Of a stretch of DNA of 64,000 nucleotides, positions 22,150-32,458 are shown piece after piece (position 1 is the first letter of the stretch; every line of letters begins with the position of its first letter). This DNA comes from Dryococelus australis (Eukaryota; Arthropoda; Insecta; Phasmatodea; Phasmatidae). A program made the translations under genes and the position numbers. The notes beneath the pieces were generated by a model that worked only from the letters and a program-made list of their open reading frames with translations, was not told the DNA's origin and searched no databases. Location: contig CM056993.1 of the NCBI GenBank assembly GCA_029891345.1, forward strand, positions 231,099,765 to 231,163,764. The letters run 5' to 3'.

Positions 22150-22820
22150 TACACTTACCATTTTGTTGATGTGAGGACTTCCTTACACAGTTAACATGAT
22201 CAGCTTTGAATTTTACGCAATATAATATGACGACTACGAACCAATATTTTTCTGGCATTCTTACACTTCAACTTACAGTTATCTTCCATTACTACTGCGA
22301 CGATGATAAATTCAGCGAATATCTAACAAAACCAGAAGGCGTTAGTTATTCTCTGTATCTTGTACAAAAATGATCTGGGTCTCCATCCTGTCGATGCCAG
22401 TTCACACCACGTAATTCCATTTCTGCGTACTCAGCTGTTCTGTGCTCGAACCAGGTTACCATGAATAATTACTTTTCTTGAAAAAAAGACAAAACCAATT
22501 TTGCTAGTCTTAGCCTGATATTACTAGGATACTTATAACAACATTGATTTCCATCAATACAAATACCATTGTAAAATTAATTAAGCGAACACCACAGTTT
22601 ATTGTATATTACAATTTGTATAAAGGGAAACTTAATATTTAATTCACTATTCCGCTAACTTACGTCCAACGAATAACTAACATCAAATAGAATAGTTTGT
22701 GTAATTTTTGGCGTGGACCAACAGCATTGGCGGTTTTGTAGGAAATGTTTGTATATATACAGATATCAACGTACCGATACGTGCCTTAATGGTATCTCGA
22801 TCAGCCTCATTGCGTAGAAT
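22150..22820. other. No gene recognised
   Basis: This may hold decayed transposase sequence upstream of the fragment at 21925-22140. Nothing is readable in frame. Confidence 0.3.
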
Positions 22821-23033
22821 GGGACCGAGGTGGTTAAGTAGTTAGACTACACGCCTTCCATCTAGGCGAACCAGGTTCGATTCCCGACGCACTCGCTTCT
22901 CGGATTTTCGCATGTGGGAATCGTGCTAGCTGGTCAGCGAGCTTTCTCGTTTCCCCCGCCCTTTCATTCCGGCGTTGCTCCATTATAACCTAAAAAAAAA
23001 ACCCTCATCGGCTCTCAAGATCTCGTTAACTCT
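22821..23033 (+). mobile_element. tRNA-derived SINE, family B (copy 2)
   Basis: A box gaggtggttaagtagttag and B box ggttcgattcccgacg are followed by the family marker cgcatgtgggaatcgtgc and later ctcatcggctctcaagatct. A poly-A-rich interruption sits near 22993. The B box is closer to a canonical tRNA than in copy 1. Confidence 0.85.
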
Positions 23034-23936
23034 ATGCATAATTTTTTCGCACCAGGTGTTGCAGAAAGAGGAAATATATGATGTGACTGTACTTGCAAAT
23101 TTCTTTTATCAACTAACACTTTGGTGCCTGTGGAAAGTGTTTCCGTAGTTCCTTGGCACCAGCAGTAAGCTAATACCATTATCCAGGAAAAATATTACTC
23201 TTTCTCCAGTATCAATCATTAGTATTCTCCAACACGTCAAACGAGAATTAATTTACTGGGGATAATATTTTAAGTGTCTCCGAATCTCCACATATTATTA
23301 TTCTAATTATTAATGTTTAATCCCAAATGGAACTGAAAGTCTCGGGAGAAGTGGGTTTTAGTGTCTTATGCGGGGGAAAGTTTCGGGCTGAATTTTATGG
23401 CTTGAAAGTGTCAAGCACACTTTTTTTTTTTTTTTGTTTAACACCTACATCTTACTCGTCCGCGAATATTACGTGCACATTCATTGTTACTTAAAAATTT
23501 TTCTAAAGAGCTGCTAAAGTTCTACTTCCAGGATATTCCTCCGTCTAGTGCAAACAAAGCTTAAAAAATTACTCGAAATTTTATGCAACTCAGAACAGCT
23601 TCAGATATTGTTATGACGTAATTCCTGAATATATGCCATGATCTCACATGGTGCTATCAAGCTCGCGTGGTGTCAGTGTGATAATATTTCGCCTTCGCGA
23701 TGATAAAGCACATACGCTTCACTTCACCTCATGCACGCAATAGACACCAGCTGGGGTCAGCATTATCTGAGCACATATGCTACATCTCTAGGTCGTCCCA
23801 CACACGGCTGCTGGGGCCTTACCCATGACGTAACTGCCGAAGTATGCCAGACTTCTGGTGCAAGCATCACCATGGCGCCTGAGTTCTCACGGCTTGACGA
23901 CGGCTGACATGGATTTTTTAATCCTTAGCGCCAGTA
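23034..23936. other. No gene recognised
   Basis: AT-rich sequence with T17 near 23420. No coding text is recognised. Confidence 0.3.
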
Positions 23937-24157
23937 ACCGAGCGAGGTGGCGTAGTGGAAACTTACTGTACTCGCATTCGGGAGGAGCCGGGTTCGATTC
24001 CCCGTCCGGCCATCCTGGTTTCGGTTTTCCATGGTTTCCCCAAATCACTCCAGACGAATGCTGGGATGCATTGTTACTACAGGCTGTTCCTTCTCCTCTG
24101 GGCAACTTGCACCGTCTCTAATGATCTCGCTGGCAATGAGACCTACCCACCAACCAA
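23937..24157 (+). mobile_element. tRNA-derived SINE, family A (copy 1)
   Basis: The head is gagcgaggtggcgtagtgg (A box) and ccgggttcgattccccg (B box). The body has ggccatcctggtttcg, ccatggtttcc, tcactccagacgaatgc and ggcaacttgcaccgtc, with an acctacccacc tail. Related copies lie at 41639-41875 and 51201-51442. The open frames over it are by-products. Confidence 0.88.
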
Positions 24158-24185
24158 TCCATATACGCTCCTAAGTGATATTTAA

Positions 24186-24325
24186 TATAGGCTGTTCACA
24201 GTTAATTGAGGACTTTAGAACTTAGCCTTTTAAAACATCACTGCCCCTAGCTGCATGCAATTTAAAGGGCACTCTGCCTGGCCTTTGCCCAGTAATGTTG
24301 GTAATGACGCAGGGAAAGCAGTTCC
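24186..24325 (-). mobile_element. MITE fragment, long subfamily
   Basis: The end reads tataggctgttcacag. The following 130 bp match the reverse complement of the right half of the copy at 97-519, with tcactgcccctagctgcatg and gtaatgttggtaatgacg as counterparts. The other half is missing. Confidence 0.65.
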
Positions 24326-24364
24326 TTAATTTAATGTCGAATTAGAAGTGTTAGGTAATCATGA

Positions 24365-25600
24365 GCGAGTACTGAAATTATATAATATATTACCTTTCTA
24401 TCGGACTTAGAAATATGCGACAATTTTTCCCATTGTTCGGGGAATATTATAGGAATTTATATTAATGGCGAAACGGAAGTTTTAGGCATTGGATATAGGA
24501 ATCATGGCAAGATAGGAATATCGCAAATCGATTAATGACGTGAGTTTTCGTAAGTTATTAGCGAGGTTCGTGTGCGAACTTCTGGCTGATTACGTACACT
24601 CATTATAAATGTCTAAGCAATATCTACCGGCTAAAATGGTTTAGTGATCTGTGTTCGAGTCCCTGAAACTATATAAAAAAATAATAATTTTCTCTGTTGG
24701 ATTTAACATTTCGCAATTTTTGCTCACTATTTCGGAGGCCACTTCTAGGAATGTGTAATAAACAGGAAATGTAAATTTTAGGCACCAGATATAGGAATCA
24801 GATTGAGATAATAGGTTCGCAATTCGACTAGCGACCTGAGTTTTAAAAACTTTTTAGTAATGTCCATAAATTAATTTTTTTTCATATTGTGATTTTTATA
24901 GTTTGGTACGTATGCGGTGTGGTGGTCAGCATTTATATTTGTATGGATAATTGGTATAATCATGTGGTTTGTTTGATGGGTGGTATGATTTATGACGGAC
25001 GTCTGATGGTGATGATACGATGACAAACATGATGGAGTTAGGAATTTTGGTATATTTTAAAAAAATATTTTTGTGATTTTTATTTGTTGTGTAGTATTGG
25101 AAGGTGGGTAGGTAAGGGTAGGGATTGATGTTTAGGGTGCTGGGATGAGTGTGAGGTTAATATGGTATGTTCTTAGAGTTAAAAAAAAATACTGTGGTTT
25201 TTATGTCTATAAATAAATAAGTACACGATTACATTATTACTCGTCATCAGTCGAGCTGTAGCGAGGGCATGACGTTAGCTGGGCGAGGGACGTTGGCGAG
25301 GTCACATCTACAGAACAGCTCTCGTAAGTGTACTTGTTAAAATATAAAAGAAATTTCCAAGATTTGCATTCTGTACGACTCGAACCCCGTACCGGAAATC
25401 GAAACTCCGTATCGGAAGTGTAGTGCACTATAAGTGCATTTGTAAATAAAAAAAAAAAAATTGAAGCGATTTACAGAAGTGATGCATGTCGGAAGGACAT
25501 GAGTTCGAAGCCCGGAACAATAAAAAAAAAAAATTTTCCTCTATCGAACTTATAAAATATCGGACAACGTTTTCCCGAGTGATGGGAGAGTGTTCATATA
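24365..25600 (+). repeat. Three copies of a tRNA-like-headed repeat (family C)
   Basis: Three segments (about 24365-24560, 24600-24860 and 25450-25600) share a body of the form ttttcYctRtYgRAYtta, aaatatgcgacaat, ttgttcgggg. The last two are preceded by B-box-like text (ttcgagtccctg, ttcgaagcccgg). The first two also share ttaggcattggatataggaatca and gacgtgagttttcg-type text. This looks like a SINE-like family with a short poly-A or AT linker. A separate tRNA-like fragment lies on the minus strand at 25370-25430. Confidence 0.5.
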
Positions 25601-26135
25601 GAGCATGCTGATTGATACCTTAATATCAGGGGAAGCTAAGATCTATTTGGCAGCTTTCTCTCGCTATACTGTGAATATGAATGCCTGCCTTAGATATCGC
25701 TAACTGGTTGTCTCTAGTGCCAATTATGCAATCGGGTTATCGCCTATGTTCAAAATGCCTGTCAGCTTGAGAGGGCAGTCTGAACGAAGAGTCCTTTTAT
25801 TGAAACCATGTAATATTTTTATCTGTAAACCAGCAAACCGAAGTTTATTTTTATTTTGGATATTCTATGGCATACTGATATGAATTCTGAGATAAGAGGT
25901 TATGATCTAAATATGTTAATTTCAACTTATTTGTTTGTTTACATGATTGTATAGTTATCTTCTTTTACTTTAAAACATAATTCTTTATTTTATTTGTTAT
26001 TTCGAAACAGACTTAATGTTTTAATTGTATTTCCATTTCATTTTACCGGAAGTAGTTTCTCGCCAATAAGATCAGGTTTTTAGGAAGTTGCCGGAAGTCG
26101 TTGCTTCTGGGGAGGATCTCTGAAGGGTCAATTCA
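25601..26135. other. No gene recognised
   Basis: Interior sequence before the right arm. AT-rich, with no readable coding text. Confidence 0.3.
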
Positions 26136-27911
26136 GTTGCAGGCTTGTACTTGTTCGTGATGCCTGCTGACTTATACTCTTCATTTACTTGCCACCGTGC
26201 AGATACAGACTAGCTCTTGACATTTACAAGGTCAACTGGTCGTCGGATAAAATCAAGGGGGGCGTGATGAGTTTAAATCTAGCAATGGCTTATTCAAGAT
26301 GTCTGAACTGTGGTCTACTTGACTTCTAGTTTGAGGTATAAGTAAATTTTTAGTTTGGTGTTGGTTAGTAGAACAGATATTCTTGCAAAAGAATGCGGCG
26401 ATATATCTATTGAATATATGTATATGTGAATAAAAATTGTATATAAATTTATAGTAATATGTGTATCTGCTTCTCTGAAACACTTATTATTTCAGTTTAA
26501 AACAAATTTGTGCGAGTGCATGTCGTAGGAGTGCCATATTGCTCGTTATAAAGTGGTCTATGAGAGCTGCTAACTAATCATCATTGTCCTTCCAGTGAAT
26601 AAGGTTTTTTTAATGTGAAAATATATTTCATCCTAGTGTTATCTTAGCTCAGATTGAGCTCATGGTCATACCCATAACTCCATAGGTACACATTTCCATA
26701 ATATCTAAAAAATATACTTAAAAATGATTCCAAGTTCGAATGTACATGGCTATAGAGTGCGGTGGTTAGATTAGGTCAAGTTCGATTAAGTGGGTGGCGA
26801 GATAAATAAAATATATTCAGAGCCCTGGCATGGGGTGGAACGCACACGAGTATGACTTGACTGTACAGTTAGTTTGCTTGTATGGTTGATAGGTATGATC
26901 TGATCACATGTTCTGTTACTTTGGCAGTATGAAAAAAAGTATAGCTTAGATGGTGTGAGGAGAATGGTGTATTTGTATGATTCGTTTTGTTTTTAGCTAG
27001 TTAAATGAGACGGGGCAGAATGCTTAGCTGGTATGGTCGGTTATTATAAGCGGGATGGTTTAATGGGAATTAAAACAATATGGGTGTCGTGGATGGTTAA
27101 TTAAATAGTATTGATGTTATAATAGCATGGATGGAGTATTTGATTGTAAAATTTATAGATTAAAAATAATTAAAAAATTACATATGGAATGAAAATTATA
27201 TAAGAAATAAAAATTATATAATAAAATATACAAACAATTATTTATTTGTATATAAACTTTAATAGGTATTGATATGTAAATGAAATACTTAAAAATTAGA
27301 TAAGAAATAAAAATGTAATATCTTTAATGAGAGGCAAGATATTATTTATTCGTCTACAAGCTACATACCACTTATAAACTCTTTTCCCAGCGCATGTCGC
27401 GATAGCTGAGTGGTGTAAGGCGCAAGCTTAGCTACCCAGGTCCGGCAGTTCGACCCCGCACCAGATGGTATTTTTAGTTCTAAAAAAAGTAGCGCCCCTA
27501 GGGGCCAATTCCAGAACCAAATATGGCGGCGCTCCTAGTGGCCAGAACTAATGGGGGGAAACAAATGACAAACGAAAAAACCAAGATGACGACCTCAATG
27601 TAAAAAAGATGCCGGCCTCCAGCAACAGCCGATAAAAACAAATAAGAGGAGAGAAAGAAGGAAAGGAAGAAAGAGATATAACAAATTAAAAATAATGCAA
27701 AAGAGAAAAAAAGTGGGAGCACTCGGAGAACTCCCCTCGGAATGCAAGGGAAAGAAAAAATTACTTAGGTTACCAATATGGCAGTCGAAAGAATAAACAA
27801 TATGGCGGCATACTGGCTACAAAGATTGTAGCCGTACTGGTTAGCTGCATGGCAGAATCCAAGATGACGGTCGCGTGACCAGAATGACAGAGCAGCAAGT
27901 CCGGGATCCAA
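26136..27911. repeat. Right inverted arm of the Polinton-like element
   Basis: This is the reverse complement of 12068-14961 with moderate divergence. The inner end is gttgcaggcttgtacttg, and the outer end is aagtccgggatccaa. It contains matched words such as gaacagatattcttgcaaaa and gaggcaagatattatttat. It lacks several segments present in the left arm. The many ATGGCGGC-type words at its outer part (27500-27850) correspond to gccatattgg/gccatcttgg words in the left arm. Confidence 0.85.
27393..27463 (+). other. tRNA-Ser/Leu-like segment in right arm
   Basis: It reads gtcgcgatagctgagtggtg, then taaggcgcaagctt, and a B box (ggcagttcgaccccg). The A box and B box spacing (about 40 bp) is tRNA-like, but no anticodon stem forms. 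The left arm has a decayed counterpart. Confidence 0.6.
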
Positions 27912-27953
27912 CAAGGCGTCCGTGTGACACTGGCACCTCGCTTGCCTACTACT

Positions 27954-28135
27954 CTGAATAAATGCTTTAGGCTGGCAGCACATACATCACGCTCTGGACC
28001 TAAGATGCAGAACTGAAACAAGAACTGCGGCAAGACTTTATTCGAGAACAGGCCCTAAAATATTATTCAAAAGACGACACAAATCCTATAATTTCTGCCC
28101 TAGAGTACGAAATAGATGAGACTCAGCGTTATTAG
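27954..28135 (+). pseudogene. Jockey-type ORF2 C-terminus, 3' portion of split copy
   Basis: The text LNKCFRLAAHTSRSGPK is in one frame. After a frameshift near 28013 it becomes LKQELRQDFIREQALKYYSK, then NPIISALEYEIDE, with a TAG stop at 28133-28135. This is the usual C-terminal region of Jockey-clade ORF2, which in intact elements follows the SYAxPVW segment found at the left border (12040-12062). It therefore shows that the 12068-27911 element inserted into this retrotransposon. The downstream region should be its 3' UTR. Confidence 0.75.
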
Positions 28136-28222
28136 TGTCTCTAGTTCATAGACCTTCTTAGCCCTGAGTGTAAGACACTACCATTCCTTTCATAATAGCA
28201 CCTGGGCAGCCCCAACAGTCTA

Positions 28223-28770
28223 TTGCAGTAAACTAATCTGAGCTGTCCTGAAGGGACTGCTCAGCCTAGATTAAATTGGTCAATAATTAAAAATATTATA
28301 AATTTTAATTATATTAATACACCTCTAATTCCCACCCAGCTGCTTGTAGATATGGTCCGTTCACCAATGCCGATTCCAAGGCTGCCTCTTGTCAGATTAC
28401 CTGCAATATCTGAGGAGGCTGTGGCGATAGTCTGCTCTCTGCAGTAGCTGGTGAGAGCTCCCACACACACCCACACACACCTTTTAATTATTAAGTTGCA
28501 GTAAAATAATCTGAGTTGCACCGAAGGAGCAGCTCAGCCTAGATTAATAACTTTAATTAGTTTGTTAAGTTAGGCCTAACACCTCTTGCCAGCCAGCTAT
28601 ATGTATGTGCGATCAGTTCAGCACTGCCGTTCCAAGACGGCATCTTGTTAGATTACCTGCAACATCTGAGGAGGCTGTGGTGATATTGAGCTCTCTACAG
28701 CAGCTGGTGAGAGTCCTCCGTCAAGAAGAAGACGATCCCCTTCCCTTGGTGAAGCTTATTGAACTCGTAG
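28223..28770 (+). repeat. 273-bp direct duplication with conserved stem-loop
   Basis: Two units start ttgcagtaaaYtaat (28223 and 28496). Each begins with a 27-nt stem-loop (28238-28264 and 28511-28537) closed by CTGAG/CTCAG with a GAA loop. Each then carries text encoding PRxxLVRLPAxSEEAVxI, followed by a SLQ. Unit 2 continues as an open frame to 28843. The duplication follows the Jockey ORF2 stop, so it may belong to that element's 3' UTR (inference). Confidence 0.7.
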
Positions 28771-28851
28771 CATATGGCCGTAGATGTACTCTGTTACGTC
28801 AAATGGCTACAGAAACTGGCCGCTGCGAGGTAGCACAGCACTAGATATAAC

Positions 28852-29111
28852 ACATATGTCCCCGAGGACATATGTTATTATAAGACACTTAGGCTATTTT
28901 GACCTTAGATCTAATTGATGAGCTCCATTCTTTTCTCAGGTTGTACCATCTCTTCCTAGATATCTAAAAACCAGTAAGTGTTGGCCCAGCTGACACTTAC
29001 TGGCAACTCATTTATTTCTCTACAATTTTGCAGATTCTACTGGGGAATTGGGGGGAAGAGGCCCAATAGCGCCACTTCCCCCACCAGAGATGTGTGCAAC
29101 ACATCTCTGGT
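28852..29111. repeat. Cluster of four perfect or near-perfect hairpins
   Basis: Hairpin 1 (28852-28875) has a 10-bp stem with loop ccga. Hairpin 2 (28971-29003) has an 11-bp stem. Hairpin 3 (29051-29082) has an 8-bp GGGGGAAG/CTTCCCCC stem plus 3 inner pairs. Hairpin 4 (29083-29111) has a 13-bp stem with loop gca and starts at the base after hairpin 3 ends. An AATAAA follows at 29150. Confidence 0.75.
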
Positions 29112-29482
29112 TAAGCTAGCTTCCCTCCTACTTGCCACGGCAAAGGCGAAATAAAGTTCCTGTCCCCTCTCTGCTAGCTTTTTCATTTCTACTAACGAGC
29201 ATGTTCCACTCACATTCCGTCTCCTGTCGCATTTCTGTTTAATGCATGAATAATTTTGAATTATCTTCAGTCGACTGGGTTTTTACGGTGTCTATGCCGG
29301 TTTTTTCCAGTCTTTTCTAGTGATAGCTTAGCTATAAGTACACTTAGAGAAGTAGTCATGCCCCCAATTGCTGGCTATGGCTGCCCAATCCCTCTCTGCC
29401 GTAAAGCATGTCTCCTCGCATGATTTCCTTTCCTTGTAGGCGTAAGGGGAGTTAGCCCTGAGATACAACAAAATCCCTCCTA
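29112..29482. other. No gene recognised; AATAAA near 29150
   Basis: This contains gaaataaagttcctgtcccc, a plausible poly(A) signal for the preceding region, and short inverted words (tagcttagcta). No coding sequence is recognised. Confidence 0.3.
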
Positions 29483-29718
29483 AGGCTGTTCACAGTAAAG
29501 TGAGCACTTTTGAGGCCCTAGTTACTTTTTTACTATCAGCCATTTTTTATTCTTCCATTATTTTTTAAAATAAATATCGCCATGTACGTAATAAACACAG
29601 TGTATAAATTTCACCGGACTCGAAAGTTAATGTCTAAGGCTACAATAAAATATATTTATTGATTATTATTAAAAGTGGGAGGACTTCAAAAAGTGCTCAC
29701 TTTACCGTGAACGGCCTA
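29483..29718. mobile_element. TA-flanked MITE, short subfamily (copy 1)
   Basis: The ends are ggctgttcacagtaaagtga and tgctcactttaccgtgaacg, with one transition between otherwise identical terminal repeats. The 236-bp interior matches 49731-49963 and differs from the long subfamily. Flanking TA/ATA is consistent with a TA target. Confidence 0.85.
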
Positions 29719-32455
29719 TACCCACCGGTCTTTCCCTTAACACTTAGTAAGAAGATAGTTAGAATAAAATGGCCCATATTCCTTAGGGCTCCCATTCCAC
29801 CTGACACTTAAATTAAGGTAGATTAGAAGAAAAATTGAAGTCAGTTATTGTTACCCACATTTTGTAAATAACTTTATAACTCTGTTAAACTACTAAAATA
29901 AAAAACGGTGCAGATTAACATGAACATTATAAAAATACATTTACACAGTATGTGAATTAAAACGGCGCAGTTGTAAAAGAACATATGCCGAGGGTAAAAT
30001 TGCTTAGTAAACCAGTGAAAAATGTACAGAAATCGTGTAATTATAATAACAGTGAATCTGCGATTTTACTATCTTGTTAGTGAACAAATACACATATACA
30101 GTGGTGAAATTACAATGGCTATTTGTGTAAATTTACTTGCTGAGGAGAGAACATACACTAATGTTGCAGTTTATTTTCTGCAACATAGCTATAGTAATTT
30201 TACACCATTCTATGTCGAGTAATTTGTACAAAGTGTATGTTATTTTGCTAATTTGTAGGCCAAATTAACTTGGACGTAGAGTAAAAAATATATTGACTTA
30301 TGTAGGTGTAAAATTACTCTGAAATCAGTGGAGACACTACTGCCACATTAATGATAATAACCTAAGTATGCCAGAACGTATCTCGACTACTTTAAACAAG
30401 GTTCTTTAATACTCAAAGTATTGTTTGAAATGAGCATTTTTACAGATGTTTATACGACATACGAAAAAAAACATGGGTTCTGAATGATATGGAATTTCAC
30501 GCCGATTGCAGTAAGTTACAATACAAAATCTCTGAATATCAGAATATCACGTTATTTGCCCGAAAAATATTTCCAGGTTAGTAATTTTAAAGTTTATGAA
30601 TTACATTAACATTTCTCTCTCCTCTGCAGATATAGTTACGAAACATTTTGTAGTTGGAGAATTTCTCTTCATTTCGTTCTCCTTTCGAGGTTTACGCTGC
30701 CAAGCGGATGAAAACGTCTGCCTGCATTGCTTATCTTAAAGGAAGAACTAATCCTTTTATGACTTCTCTCCTGTTCTCCCTTCATACTGCAACACCATAA
30801 AGTTTTTTACTCATCTGTTCTTTCTCACTTTGTAGTTCTTTATTTCACTTGTTTAATTAGAAGAATACGGAAATAGGAAGGAAGCAATTAGATTACTTGA
30901 AAAGAGGTGGATGGAGTAAAGGACTGATTAAATTAATTGGGTACGTTATGTACTGACATGGAGGATTTCGTAAACTGTTTTTACAAAACTGTTTTCATAT
31001 AAAATTTTATTTATAATATATATATGTGTAAATATATAAATACATATATAAGCTTCTGCGTACGTGATAATAATGACACGTATCCAGCCACAAATCAATA
31101 TGACCATGTATATTTAATTTTAAAGTTTGCAAATAAATTGCAAAATTGTATTTCTGTAATTTAATTATCAATTACAACTATTACCAAACAAACATTTTCA
31201 TGTTAACAGTGAAATTAAATTTAATAGCATTAACGAAATGAAACGATGGTTCGTTTCTTATTTAAAACATAGTCTTATTAAAGACTAATTCTCTTCTGTG
31301 TTACAACAATTTTCTAAGCTTACTGGAAGTTAAAATGTCATAATGCAGATTACAAACGCACTTCAAATAATATGCACATGCAACTATATCTACACGTATC
31401 GAAACTGTAATAATTCTTGTTTTACCCATGTGTTTACCCTTTCTCTGCGTGGAATTCATTACATTGTTTTATTTTATATAGAACAATTTTTATCAATAAT
31501 TTAAAGTACTTCTTTCCTAAAAACCAGTTAATAATTGCAGAGAAAATCTTAAAAAATCACTAAAAGTTAAGTGGAACTAAGCTCACCATTTTGAAGCTGT
31601 AAGCAGTATACTGTGGTATATTTTGAGACAATGAAGTATAAATGGGGCTTTGAGAAGCCCGAGCGGAAGTGCTCGGCAGACTTCGGCAGACCTCGGCGTT
31701 GCGGAAGATGGCTGGTTGTAAACCTTCTGAGAGGAAACCGAGGTATTTTCACCAGCGGCTGTCTTTACTTTAGTTCGGTTTAGTCTTCTATCGACAAGAG
31801 GAAGCAATAATGTTGTTTCAGTCTAACGGTTCTACCAATTCTGCGAGGCACAATTCATTTTAATGTCGTTATCTGCTTGTTTAAGATTCATTCCAGACTT
31901 CGAACATAGCAACTTTTATCTGGCCTCCCCCCGTGTCACGATGTTACCAAAATAACGGATATTCTTTTTGGTTCTTTCACACCTGTATTTCATCTGTACT
32001 TACTATTAAGCAGATTTGTAAAATTCTCCAATCAAGCGGGAAAATTATCGGCTTATGTGTTGGTTTAAGGTAAAATATTATTATCCTTTTTGGTTTCGAG
32101 TACCGAACTCAGGTGCCTAAACAACGCTTCACCTTCGAGGGTTGATTGAAACTATACTATATTTTCGTGTTTAGGTCTATACGTGCAAACCGTTTCAAGA
32201 GTTCCAAAACTTGGGTCGGTATTCGAACTGCCAACGTCTATATTTCTAGTGTACAACTTGCGTTTGGCCTTTGGTCTATGTTCCAAATCACTTTTTCACA
32301 CGGTTGGTTTGGGCGCTGTCTACACTGTTATCATATCCTTAGGACAGACATTAGACTTATGCCACTATAGTTGACTACTTTATCAGTTGCTTTGCTGAAC
32401 GGAATGTCTTAATACTAGTTCTTAACCTCGCGGTCACAACACCAACTCATATGTT
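29719..32455. other. No gene recognised
   Basis: AT-rich sequence. The 29990-30350 part repeats gtaattttac/gtgtaaattt words also seen at 8400-8700. Small minus-strand frames at 31567-31807 overlap a more GC-rich patch (31650-31760) with repeated cagacttcggcagacctcgg. tRNA-like B-box text is seen on the minus strand near 32120. Confidence 0.3.
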
Positions 32456-32458
32456 TTA

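Larger units (their letters stand above)
12068..27911. mobile_element. Polinton/Maverick-like element, about 15.8 kb, inserted in a Jockey copy
   Basis: Both ends read inward TTGGAT(t)cCCGGACTT and continue as long inverted arms. The left end abuts CAATG (12063-12067) and the right end abuts CAAGG (27912-27916), a possible imperfect 5-bp target duplication. The interior carries a retroviral-type integrase, a packaging ATPase and capsid-like frames, which is the gene set of Polintons and adintoviruses. The size is right for Polintons (15-20 kb). Differences from the textbook family are notable: Polintons usually have 6-bp target duplications and AG..CT ends, and no DNA polymerase B or adenain-type protease is visible. 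An alternative is a composite of a foldback element and an older virus-like fragment. Confidence 0.65.

Noticed and set aside
23858..24185. Protein-coding frames at the family A SINE
   Set aside because: The frames translate the tRNA-like head and body of a SINE whose other copies do not keep them.
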